A program made the translations under genes and the position numbers. A stretch of 64,000 nt of DNA from Siphonodentalium dalli. Taxonomy: Eukaryota > Mollusca > Scaphopoda > Gadilida > Siphonodentaliidae. Below are positions 33,648 through 44,682 of the stretch, piece by piece. Each line of letters starts with the position of its first letter. The first letter of the stretch is position 1. The DNA lies in contig CP136061.1 of the NCBI GenBank assembly GCA_032622095.1, positions 199,818,244 to 199,882,243 of the forward strand, given 5' to 3'. The notes below the pieces were generated by a model. That model worked only from the letters and a program-made list of their open reading frames with translations, made no database searches and was not told the DNA's origin.

Positions 33648-34022
33648 ATGGATGTTACAAATTCATCCGGGACAGATGAAGATTTGGAGGAGGGAGAAAT
33701 TTCCGACACACCATCGCGAGCCACACCTACCAAACACGGTGTCTGTCGAGAGGAAACATGTTGAACATATTAAAAAGGAACATGACAAGATTCCAAGAGA
33801 TATACTACATTTCATCGAGAACAAAAAAGCCGACACACCAATCGTCAGTGCCAGCACACGGGGACAGGAGACGTCTCTCCCCACAACATCCCACGATCAT
33901 GCGTCGATCGACAAATCTCCCTTTGAATACGATGTAGTGAAATTTGAAGATGGCGGAACGAGAAAACATTCAAGTCAAGATACTAGAAAACGCGGTAACA
34001 ACGAGAACAAGAACGATAGAGG
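33648..34022 (+). CDS. Probable first exon of a nuclear-type protein; contains one frameshift
   Basis: ATG at 33648 opens MDVTNSSGTDEDLEEGEISD, an acidic N-terminus with the EEGEISD wording common in nuclear RNA-processing proteins. That frame stops after 39 codons. The next frame, open across the same stretch, continues naturally (VERKHVEHIKKEHDKIPRD ... FEYDVVKFEDGG ... RKRGNNENKNDRG) to a strong donor, AGAGG|GTAAGTGC, at 34022/34023. I infer a +1 frameshift between about 33705 and 33745, either a real mutation or an assembly error. The exon ends with two bases of a codon, which matches the phase of the 44683 exon, proposed as its partner across a transposon-filled intron. The function is not identified. 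Confidence 0.5.
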
Positions 34023-34042
34023 GTAAGTGCGAATTTTGTGAA

Positions 34043-34507
34043 TTAAAGGCCCACTTAATTTTCGAGTCGCCGATTTTTTTTTTATAGTGCCTTGATATTT
34101 TATTTTTAATAACAAGCTATGAGATAAACTATGACTAAAATAGTATAATTCCTCACCATTTGGAGCGTCAATTTCGCAGAAGGTACTCATACATAGAGTA
34201 ATATATATAGAAAATGGCTGAAATCGTAGTAGAAACATTTCCCCCGTCTCGCTCCCAGAATGCAACAGAATTCAAACTAAGATATACTAGTAGAGTTATT
34301 CCCCTTCCATTGAAAACTTTAGACTTGACTTTAAAGAACAAACCAGATGAAATTTAAGCACACAATCATGTCGGTACGTCAACACAAACACCATGATGTT
34401 CACAGTATGTTATAAATGTTTTGGAGCTTCCTTTTCAAATGGTATATAATATGGCATTTATTTTATATAATGTGATATGTGGGTTCGAAAATTAAGTGGA
34501 CCTTTAA
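34043..34507. mobile_element. Family B MITE (B1), TTAA-flanked
   Basis: Ends TTAA + AGGCCCACTTAATTTTCG and CGAAAATTAAGTGGACCT + TTAA. It is 465 bp and sits 20 bp inside the proposed intron. It shares internal phrases with B2 and B3 (GCATTCTGGGAGC on the reverse strand; CCATATTATATACCATTTG). Confidence 0.9.
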
Positions 34508-34883
34508 ACAAGTCGCGTGCAATAGAACTGTTCTAGTTGAATATTTGGTTTATTATCTTGCACGACGTGTGAAGGTGCGTACGTCCGAGCAGGGTCTTCG
34601 CTAAGTCAAAAATGTCCACGAATTTGGACAAAATGCAGCGCTTATCAAGAAACACAAAGTCATTTCGAGGGTATATAATTTTAGCTATAGCAAAGGTCCA
34701 CACACGCAATAAATAATCCATTAAAGGACACAAATTGTCACATATGTGATGAACACACAGTTGAAACTGGAAAAAAAACATTTAAAGGTCCACTTAATTT
34801 TCGAACCCCCAGATTACATAAAATATATGCCATATTATATACCATTTGAAAGAGGAAGCTCCAAAACATTGTATTATCAACTT

Positions 34884-37800
34884 CACTGTCGGATACCCGT
34901 TTAGGTTCGGACATTCCAAGATGGCGGCGCCCACTAATGCAGATAAACGGTAAGTGTATATATTTTCTCCAAGCAGCAATCAACGACATCTTTCGGTGAT
35001 ACACATTGAAACAGTTATGTAGGAATTTGTATGCCCAATACATACGTAACACGCCTTTCTCATGACAGGCATGTGAATTGTTGTATATGGCGTGTCAAGT
35101 CGTCATAATTTTTCGAAATTTTATCGAGGCGGCGAAATGTTCGCTTTTTCGTATTTTTCTGGCCCTGGGCTCATGCATCCGCAAATTTATGTATTGTTGT
35201 GGGTAAATTAGGTCACCACACATCTTCGGAATGCAAAACCGGCGATATTTTTATTGTCTAACTCCGAAAAACGACCTTTGAAAATTTCAAAATGTTCAGG
35301 TTCGGATTCGCAACATTCGCGATGATTTTGTTCAGGTTCAGACACAATTTTTGTTCAGGTTCGGACAAATTTGGTTCAGGTTCGGACAATTTTAGTTCAG
35401 GTTCGGACGCATCAAAACCTTACCTATAAATGACATGCCGAGGTGCAGTCGCGATCTTATTGTGCGTGTTATTACCGAACATGCATTGTTAATTTGTTAT
35501 ATATAATATGTCAGCTGAAATTTCCAAATATAGGTGGTAAATTCTCCGAATTAATCAGAATTAATTGGATAAAAGCCACAGTTGAATATTCTCGAGCAAT
35601 GTATACTATAAACCAGCTAGTGGGAATTATTACATTTTACATATGAGCAACAGTGGTATTATTACTTATCTTCTGAAATATCGGGGATACATGGATATTT
35701 AATACCTAGTTCTCGATTTTGATCCCCGAGGCGGAGCCAAGGGGTTTTAAAAAGAGACATCCGGGTATTAAATCTCCTAGTATCCCACGATGTTGGCGGA
35801 GTTAACGATTTTGTCCCACATCAATAGCTACCATGTGGTGTGCTTTTCATAGCTTATCACACCAATCAGCACCATGCAATAAGAATAATTCAGTAGCAGA
35901 CCTATTGATCCTGTTTTAGGTGACGTCAATTAAGCTCAGTGCGCTAAAACAATGTCACGATTGGTGAAACTGCTAGTTCAAGGGTAATTCATAACCACGA
36001 TGTTTCACTTGCTTTTATACGCCCACTGCCAAGAGTTACGGGGACATGGTGCATGATTTAAACGTGACGTTGTTGTTAATCAGATTGTTAGTTACAACCG
36101 GGTGTGGGGACAAGCGTTGTTTGTTATATATGTTTCCCTATGAAATAGCTGTAATTTTAAATGACATACGATGCGCTCTCTTTCGTCAGGACCTTGGCAT
36201 GGATAAATAATTTTCAAACGTTATCTCACTGTAGATACTTCTGTTTAAAAACGGGTACACAATTATTGACGCGTGTAATATATTATCAATGGAACTACGC
36301 GAAATTCCGCGGAAGACTGAAAATAGTTTATTACTGCGATAAGTTCTAAATGAAAACAAATGATCCCGTTTTATTACGTATTCAGTTATTTGTTAATTGG
36401 GTTTCTGTGTGTAATATTTAACCATTGGGTAGGCACTATTCTCTTAAGCACATGAAGGAAATTTTCCACCAAAATTAGGGATGCTTAATTTGCCAACGGA
36501 ACAGCTGATATTGTTTGCATAATTTCGCTACTTCGGCGTCTAAATTCTTGTTTCGATAAACAAATACTTGTAGTTTTGCAGAATTGCTTACCATAAGCAT
36601 AACATAAAGAGAACACATATGGTTTCTCGAATAATATATTCCTGAAATATCGCCGCTCGTGAAGATTCGCATATTGCAGGTATTATTCGGCAAACCATAG
36701 GTATTCTCTATGTTCGCATAGTGCTGAATCGAACGCAACATGTTAGGGCTCTAATTAATAGTCCTGCGTAATAGTCCTGTGACAAATGGTTAACTTGTAA
36801 CTGGATTAAATATTTATAAATGAGGCAAAACACATAAGGCTTATATTGATAAGAACATGTTTCGTGTGAATACCCAAATATATCATCCAACTATTGATAC
36901 AAAACATGTTATATATTGTCTATCTATCAGCAAGTATTTATGGGCAAATTGTGGGAACAGCTATATAATCACATTCATCGTATAAGCAGTCTAATAAAAT
37001 AGAGTTACTGTTCGTGGCTCGTTTCTGCGCTTTATGTCTGGGAATATATTGTTAATAGAGACTGGGGGTAAATACATCATTACACGGCTTGTTGAGGGGG
37101 GGGGGTCGCCTCGGGGGATACGAGCCTCTACCGGGGCATATACACACAGTACCCCCATCAAAAAGCCGTGTAACTTATATTATGGACAGTTATCTGCTCA
37201 TCTACGTGCGGCGACCTTCGTGGCATCGTATGTGGATGTGGAGGGGAATCACGTGATTGCATACATCTCACACGCATAAAATAAGAAAGTCCGCCCAAAT
37301 TATTCACGAGTGGGCTAAAACCATGCCTCGTGTTCCCCATTTATCGTTTCTTTCACGAATGGTTTTTGATGTTTTTGATGCGTCCGAACCTGAACCAAAT
37401 TTGTCCGAACCTGAACAAAAATTGTGTCTGAACCTGAACAAAATAATCGCGAATGTTGCGAATCCGAACCTGAACATTTTGAAATTTTCAAAGGTCGTTT
37501 TTCGGAGTTAGACAATAAAAATATCGCCGGTTTTGCATTCCGAAGATGTGTGGTGACCTAATCTACCCACAACAATACATAAATTTAGCGGATGCATGAG
37601 CCCAAGGCCAGAAAAATACGAAAGTGCGAACATTTCGCCGCCTCGATAAAATTTCGAAAAATTGTGACAACTTGACACGCCAAATACAACAATTCACATG
37701 CCTGTCATGAGAAAGGCGTGTTACGTATGTGTTGGTCATACAAATTTCTACATAACTGTTTCAAGGTGTATCACCGAAAGATGTCGTTGATTGCTGTTTG

Positions 37801-37886
37801 GAGACAATATATACACTTACCGTTTATCTACTTTAGTGGGCGCCGCCATGTTGGAATGTCCGAACCTAAACGGGTATCCGACAGTG
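34884..37886. mobile_element. Foldback element C nested in B2, 5-bp target duplication
   Basis: Long inverted arms (34884-35418 and 37371-37886) start CACTGTCGGATACCCG at each outer end. They are flanked by AACTT at 34879-34883 and 37887-37891. Arms contain subterminal tandem words TTCAGGTTCGGACAA (about five left, four right). The core, about 1.95 kb, shows no transposase. CACTG plus a 5-bp duplication is unusual: CACTA elements make 2-3 bp duplications, while Transib/RAG-like elements make 5 bp but begin CAC(A/T)(A/G)TG. If the shared T before CAC belongs to the element, the duplication shrinks to ACT (3 bp). The superfamily stays open. Confidence 0.9.
34914..34925 (+). promoter_or_regulatory. 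YY1-like AAGATGGCGGC site in the arm of C
   Basis: The left arm carries CCAAGATGGCGGCGCCC, a match to the YY1 core AAGATGGCGGC, followed by a short Met frame and AACG|GTAAGTG, a donor-like word. The right arm equivalent near 37845 is altered (AACATGGCGGC). This may be promoter-like sequence of the transposon. No binding evidence exists. Confidence 0.4.
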
Positions 37887-38569
37887 AACTTATCCGGTGT
37901 AAATAAACTGTGAACATGTTGTTTTTGTTGAGTTACCTACGTGTTTTTGTCACCTGGATTGTAGTACAAAGTGTATTATTTTCAATTGAGGGGGAAATAA
38001 CTCTATATTTTAAATATAGTTATTCCCCTTCCATTGAAAATACATCTTTAGTTTGAATTTTGTTGCATTCTGGGAGCCAAAACTGGGGGAATCTTTGTAT
38101 GATTTCAGCTGTTTTTGTTTCACTATGGGCATCTTCTGAAACACAGCCTTTTCAAATGATGATGAATTATAGTATTTTAATCATATTTTATGGCATATGT
38201 TGTTATTAAAACCGTATATTAAGTCACTATAAAAAGTCAGTGACTTGAAAATTAAGTGGGCCTTTAATTATTATGGAAAGCAGTGTGTGCACTGACTTGT
38301 ACATGTAGAACAAAACTTGGTTGATATTGCTCAGAATTATAACACATATCTCTCAAACCTCACCACCTTATATATCACACTTCCTGGAAAACGGAGTTAA
38401 CAGAAAATTAAGCAGAAACGTTGTCGATAAAATTTAAGATTTAAGAAAACAGACATTTTATGGCTGTTATCGTTGCATTTATATCTAATGCTCTATACAT
38501 GTATGTCTAGTCATTGTAGTTATATGAACTTATAACTAACACACACATGCGACGGCCTTCATTCTTCAA

Positions 38570-39018
38570 TTAAAGGTACTCAATCCGATTAAGCACCCCT
38601 AAATTACTATTTCTTTGGCTTCAGAGGTAAAAAATATTTGATTCGAGTCGAGGATCCCACTCTTCAAATCTCAGAGTGATCAGATATCGATTTTTGAAAT
38701 GTACTAATTGTTGGAGATGTGGGCCACATCCACGTCTCAAACGGACAAATTGCGGGTGTAAGATGGATAACTCTAAAACCAAGTGGTTATTATTGTTATT
38801 AATAACCACTTGTTTTTTAGAGTTATCCATCTTACAGCCGCAATTTGTCCGTTTGGGACGTGGAAGTGGCCCACATCTCCAAAAATTAATACATTTCAAA
38901 AATCGATATCACTCTGAGCTTTGAAGGGTGGGTTCCTCGACTCGAATCAAATATGTTTTACACCCGAAGCCAAAGAAATAGTAATTTAGGTGTGCTTAAT
39001 CGGATTGAGTACCTTTAA
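38570..39018. mobile_element. Family A foldback MITE, most palindromic copy (A8)
   Basis: TTAA-bounded, 449 bp. The two halves are near-perfect reverse complements around the AATAACCACTTG centre at about 38795, so nearly the whole element could fold into one stem of about 220 bp. No coding capacity. Confidence 0.93.
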
Positions 39019-39068
39019 CCTCCAGTGTTTTCTTGATAAACATTGCATTTCGTCCATAATCGCGGGCA

Positions 39069-39820
39069 TATTCACCCATGGTCAAGTGGTCCTGCTAATG
39101 TGCTATGATGCGGTTGGTTCCAGCTAAATTCCTATGATGCTGTTAGAGCAAACTGATGCTGTTAACAAAAAGTACCGTTCTATTTTTTTTTTCCTTTTTC
39201 GAGGTGTTCTGATAATCTGAACATATCCAGGAAAAGCTATTATGAGTATCAAACATTCAAAAACATATTTATTGCGTATTATTTTTAATACTGCTTGTAT
39301 TAGTTGTTGAAAATCGACTATCATTAACCCTTTGAGTGCCAGGGGCCGATCTCATCGGCCCTAAACCTACAAAATAAGTCTGTTAAAGAATATAACAATA
39401 AATTATTAAAATTGTAAAAAAAAAAAAATGTTAAAGCCAATGCATTCTCTTATATATGCGAGGCGACCTATGGTCGACTCGCATATATAAGAGAATGCAT
39501 TGGCACAGGGTATATGGGTTGATACAAAAATCGGACCTGGCACTCAAAGGGTTAAGATGGTTATTCGCGTCGTTTTAGAAACACCGGCGCAGGAATTATT
39601 ATATTTTTCAAAAATAAATATGTTCTTGAATGTTTCAAAAACACACTGGTATTTTTCTCAAATGCATCGGATTAGCCAAACACCGCGAAAATTATAACTT
39701 TAGAAAAAATAAGGGTACTTTTTCGTAACGGCATCAGTTTGCACTACCCGCATCATATCAATTCAGCATGAACACCAGCATCATAGCATATTAGCAGGAA
39801 CCCTTGACCAGGGGTGATTT
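39069..39820. mobile_element. Foldback element K1, interrupted at its centre by E2
   Basis: The left arm (39069-39323: ATTCACCCATGGTCAAG, GGTCCTGCTAAT, CTATGATGC) and the right arm (39556-39820, the same words inverted) are diverged but collinear. A piggyBac-like MITE occupies the middle. Confidence 0.75.
39324..39555. mobile_element. piggyBac-type MITE E2 carrying the 69-bp palindrome
   Basis: TTAA at 39324-39327 and 39552-39555 flank termini CCCTTTGAGTGCCAGG...CCTGGCACTCAAAGGG. TTAA targets and CCC...GGG ends are diagnostic of piggyBac-like elements. Length is 232 bp. The interior holds the same palindrome (39436-39504) and preceding AT-rich phrase (AAATTATTAAAATTGTAAAA) as E1. Confidence 0.88.
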
Positions 39821-40345
39821 TTGACTTGGCGAACATCCTGCTCTGACATGCGCACGTACGAGCTAATTAACCCAATCAACTTGAAGTTGTATCTCAGACG
39901 GGCAGCTTGGTGCTTTTACCATGGGATTATTATGACGTTGTGGAAATATTGTTCCTCAACGACTCGACCATCTTGAATGATATGGTGACTTTTCAATCGG
40001 AGTATATGTTTGTTTATGCTAGAATAAACGGGAGCACATTGCTCTTCTTTACCGGAAGCGTTACAACGTTTGAAACAAACACGCATTGAAGAATAAAGTT
40101 ATTCAGTACAAGTCATCTGATAGCTCTTTTTGCTCTCGTTGAAGTTGGGTGTAGAAATGCAATACAGCTGTCAAATCATATCCAAGTCTGTGTACCTTTT
40201 AAATCTTCTAAACAGTGGTTTTAACGAGCATCGCGACACCAGTGTTATGTTTACAAACTCAATTTCCTGGTAGCCCCGTTTTCCAGGAAGTGGGACGTAT
40301 AGGGTGCTCACTTCACAATGGAGAGCGAGATTTCATGTGAATCAT
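39821..40345. other. No gene recognised
   Basis: No repeat family or coding signature identified. Confidence 0.35.
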
Positions 40346-40354
40346 GGTCTCCGG

Positions 40355-41154
40355 CAGTCTGATTAAAACCATACTCAGATTCTAACGATACTGAGTCTGG
40401 TGAAAATGGGTAGAGATTCCATTACTCTCAGCAGAGATTACGTATTTGCCAGCCAATCACAAATATCCTCATGAACGCGAAGACCAATCAGGCGACAGTC
40501 GCATGGAATTCCCAAGACAATGGGAATTCCGTCAGCCGGCGCGGATTCCAGTAAACCCCGCCCAATAGTTATAAATAGCACACTAATTTTTCCGCCGCGT
40601 GGATTAATGTTTACAAATTCAGTTTTACGACAGCAAATTTAACACCGAAAAGCGTATTTAAAGAGTGCAAAATTGACTAATACTACTTAATATGTCAAAT
40701 ATAATTGAATCTTTTTAATAAAAACAACATTTAGTACCGAATAATTTAGAAGTCGCGATGTCGTAAATTTATTTAATTTCCGGCAGATGATGATAACGAA
40801 TTTAAACAAAGAAAATATATATTGTGTCGATACATAAACGCAATTAAAGTTTGTTAAACGTGATTAATCTCAGTTGAAATTATGTCACAAGGCGCATAAG
40901 ATATTCTGAGAGAATGCGTAGCATAAAGTTTCGTAGGAAACGAAAGACTTTCCCGGAACGTAAAGGCTTACACGGAAACGAAACCGAAACTACATTATGT
41001 CAATCAAAGTTATTTTTAAAAACAAATGTGGGCGGTGACGTCATATTGCATACTACATACTGTGGAAGTTATTTATAGCGACAGTAATGCGGCATATAGC
41101 GGGTTTCACCAGACTCAGTATCGTTAGAATCTGAGTATGGTTTTAATCAGACTG
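40355..41154. mobile_element. TIR element M with 9-bp target duplication
   Basis: Termini CAGTCTGATTAAAACC... form about 50-bp inverted repeats (40355-40405 and 41104-41154) with almost no mismatch. GGTCTCCGG flanks both sides (40346-40354 and 41155-41163). The 800-bp body has no transposase. A 9-bp duplication fits Mutator-like elements. The CAG ends recall hAT, but that superfamily makes 8 bp. Confidence 0.9.
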
Positions 41155-41163
41155 GGTCTCCGG

Positions 41164-41420
41164 TTATTCTTTCTAAAAAGTTAAACTTGAAATATGTGGA
41201 GATAAGCATTTAGAGTTACCGAAATTAATTTTTTACAAAAGATTACTGTTATATCTTATATATATACTCGTGTTACATGTATGGCAAGTATAATTAATTT
41301 TTATGTATAACGTATCATGCATTTAACTGTTATTTTCAACTGTCTGCATTATCGTATTGCAGAAATCCATCGTATCTTAGGCATGAAGGTCGTGTATCTC
41401 ATTACTAATCGTTCTATAAG
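41164..41420. other. No gene recognised
   Basis: AT-rich sequence between element M and the TGATATCA satellite. Confidence 0.35.
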
Positions 41421-41904
41421 TGGGACGCCGTTCTTCTATTTATTACCTATTCAGTGGTATAAATAATTCATTTAGTGATATCACTAAATGAATATATGAT
41501 ATCACAGAATCGAATACATGATATCATTAACTACGCTATGATATCACAACATGATTTTAAAATATCACTAATTCCAATTTGTGATAACATAAATTCATTT
41601 TTTTATGTCATAAAATCGAATCATTGATATCACAAAATAGTAAGCATTTAGTGATGTCAATAATTCCAATTTGTGATATCATAAATTTATTTTCTTATAT
41701 CACAAAATCGAAGTATTGAGATACCACAAATAGTAAGCATTTAGTGATATATTAGTGATATAAATAATTCGATTTTTTGATATCATAAATTCATTTTATG
41801 ATATCATAAACTTGAATTTGTGATATCACTGATTTATTTTGTGATATCAATAGATATAAAATGGCATAGATGGACTTCTATTCATTAAACATTTTGTGAT
41901 ATAA

Positions 41905-42378
41905 TTAAAGGTACTCAATCCGATAAAACTCCTCTCAATTACGATTTAAATGGCTTCGGGGGTCAAAAATATTTTAGTCACCCATCAAAGCTCAGATTTG
42001 TTAGATATCGATTTTAGAAATCTATTATTTTTCATTATCGGGAATACTTTCTGGCCCAGAACTCAGTCAAAATTGCGCTATTATTACCACTTGATTTTAG
42101 AGTTATCCATCCTTGTCTGTTTGAATAGATTTTGGTGTACACATCCAGAGCAGATTACGGCAGTTGAATGCAATTATTAGTACTCATCTCGAGTAAATAA
42201 CAAATTTAAAAAATCAATATCTATTAACTCTGAGCTTTGTTTGATGGGTTCCTCGGCTCCAATCAAATATTGTTTACCCCCAAAGCCAAAGAAATAGTAA
42301 TATAGGACCCTCTGATCGGATTGTTGTTGTTGGAATCTGTTGAGATGGGGACCCTCTGTTCGGATTGAGTACCTTTAA
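41905..42378. mobile_element. Family A MITE inside the satellite (A9)
   Basis: TTAA at both ends, 474 bp, long asymmetric subfamily. Satellite words on either side resume directly. Confidence 0.92.
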
Positions 42379-43419
42379 CCCATTTTATGACATCATAAAG
42401 TCGAATTGAATTTATGATATAAATAATTCCATTATTTTATGATATCACTAATTCCGCAACATTTTATGATATCACAACATCGAATTATTAATATAACTTA
42501 ATGCTTACTATTTTGTGATTTCAATTCGATTTTGAGATATAAAAAAATGAATTTATGATACAACAGATTAGAATTAGTGATATCTTAAAATAATTTTGTG
42601 ATATCATAAAATATTTAGTGATATCATATATTCGATTTTATCACTAATTCCAATCTGTGATATCATAAATTCATTTTTGTGATATCATATATTCATTTGG
42701 TGATAGCATAAAAAATGAATTATTGATAACACTAAATATGTAATAAATAGAAGAACGGCGCCCGTGAATCAGTGAATTAGTGATACCATAACTCGAGTAT
42801 TTAATGTAATAAAATAACTAGTATTTAATGATATCACAAAACGAGTATATATTATCACAAATTTGAATTTATTGATATATCGAATTAGTGATATAAAATG
42901 AATTTAAGATATCATACAATCGGATATATGATATCACAAAAATAGAAAGCATTTAGTGATATCAATAATTCGATATTCTGATATCAGAAATTCATTTTGT
43001 GATATCAGTAGATATTTTATGATATCACTAAATGCATTCAGTGATATCAATAAATAGTCATTTCATCCGAATTACTAATATCACCAACTGAATATGGGTG
43101 CATTTACATTGCTATAGAACTGCACACAGATCTACACGCAGACTAGTGTAAACGGGTTGATATAGAAATGCACACAGAAAGAAAACGGTATTAGTTCGTG
43201 TGAGCAAAAATCGTGTCCGATACACGTCACAGTCAACGCCGAAGTTTTCGTTGTCATTTCAACCCGTGTATTTCGAATATTGAACACGGACAGTGACGTG
43301 GCAACTTTGGTCAAACTTTTCAACAGTTGGAAATTTCATACCTGACACGACATTAGCTGTAATTTCCAAACCAACAATAGGTTGAAAATGATCTTGTAGT
43401 TTGATTTTCAAACATTCTA

Positions 43420-43441
43420 TTGGGGGGGGGGGGGGGGGGGG
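43420..43441. repeat. Poly-G run of about 20 bases
   Basis: A homopolymer within family N sequence in element F. Its length is probably unreliable in assembly. Confidence 0.85.
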
Positions 43442-43787
43442 TATTGTTTTCGGACCAATATTTGCATAATCTCCTACTTTTTATCAAAATTTTGGGCTGG
43501 AATGGCCATCAGCTGGAAATTTTCCAACCTTATGATGGGGGCGGGTGTCAGGTTGGAAATTTCAGATACTTGGAAAGATTGTGTCCTGATCCCTCCCCGT
43601 GGCCAGTCAAAAACTGCTAGTTAATTTAATAAAACAATATTGTCCTACATTTGGTCAACATTGTCATTGGAATTGTCATGAGTTGGAAATTTTACTACAT
43701 TTGGTCAAATAAAGGGTGTTGTAGGGTGGAAACTCATTCCATACAGTTCCAAAACGGCCACCGCCCAGATGGTGTCAAACAGGAGAC

Positions 43788-43795
43788 CTATATAT

Positions 43796-43875
<80 letters not shown>
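43788..43875. repeat. (AT)n microsatellite
   Basis: Nearly uninterrupted TA repeat of about 88 bp with one AA break. Confidence 0.95.
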
Positions 43876-43877
<2 letters not shown>

Positions 43878-44682
43878 GATCACCTGAAATCCTAAATATT
43901 TATTGTTTATTCCTATGCGATTTTCATTCTTTCTTCGAACCATTATCAAGTGGTATAAGGATACACTTTAAATACATGCGGCACATACCGAATCGCTGTT
44001 GTCTGCTGATGGTAGATCCATTTTTATGTCTGGCCTAAACTGAAACGACTCGTAGTGAATTGTCAATTACCAGAGTACTGATCAGCGCGTGTTCACTATT
44101 AGTAATCATATTGTGATCACAGTAATGCGCGACACGTGACTTCATACAGATATGTATACAGTTCTATATCAGTGTAAATGCACCCTATATGATATCACAA
44201 ATTCGAATAAGTGATATCATAAAATGAATATATGATATAATAAAATCGAATATGTGATATCACTAAATGCTTACAATTTCGTGATATGATATACTCATTT
44301 TGTGATATCACAAAATGAATTATTGATATAACAAAATAGATAATAAATAGAACGGCACCCATGTCTATATGTCACGGGTATACATATCATTTTGAGCCAG
44401 AGAGAGAACAGTCAAAAGAAGCTTCTGACACCAGGAAATATATGTTTACTCAATTTTCCTCCACGAAATTACACGTCTATCTTTTACAACAATAATAAGT
44501 GAATTATCTGTAAGATCAGATGTTATTTTATGTGACCGAATCTATACGAAAAGTTCAGGGAAGATATACAGTAGGTAAATATATCTATTTTTTTTTTTAA
44601 ATACTAAAATTCAGGACATTTAAAAATATTTGATATCCAATTTGCATACATTTACGACCTTTGCATTAACCGTTTTTTTCAG

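Larger units (their letters stand above)
34782..38267. mobile_element. Family B MITE with a 3-kb nested insertion (B2)
   Basis: TTAA + AGGTCCACTTAATTTTCG at 34782 and AATTAAGTGGGCCT + TTAA at 38252-38267 delimit the element. The real MITE sequence is 34782-34883 plus 37887-38267. The remainder is element C. Confidence 0.9.
43096..44185. mobile_element. TIR element F inside the satellite
   Basis: 27-bp inverted ends (GGGTGCATTTACA...ATAGAACTG) with two mismatches. The outer flanks TAT/TAT suggest a 3-bp duplication, but the site is AT-simple. It is 1090 bp with family N sequence (about 43314-43745), a G22 run and a long AT microsatellite. No transposase frame. Confidence 0.8.
41422..44360. 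repeat. TGATATCA-rich satellite, interrupted by A9 and element F
   Basis: Satellite blocks lie at about 41460-41904, 42379-43095 and 44186-44345, with dozens of (T/G)TGATATCA(C/T)AAA palindromic words at irregular spacing of about 25-45 bp. Edges carry GGGACGCCGTTCTTCTATTT at 41422, its inverse at 42741-42763, and a shorter inverse at 44341-44360. At least the first block (41422-42763) is therefore bounded by inverted ends and may be a single element with a satellite core. Confidence 0.8.

Noticed and set aside
34929-34957. Mini-exon with start codon and donor in the arm of element C
   Set aside because: Present in both transposon arms, altered in one, with no downstream acceptor or coding. 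Kept only as a regulatory-type observation.
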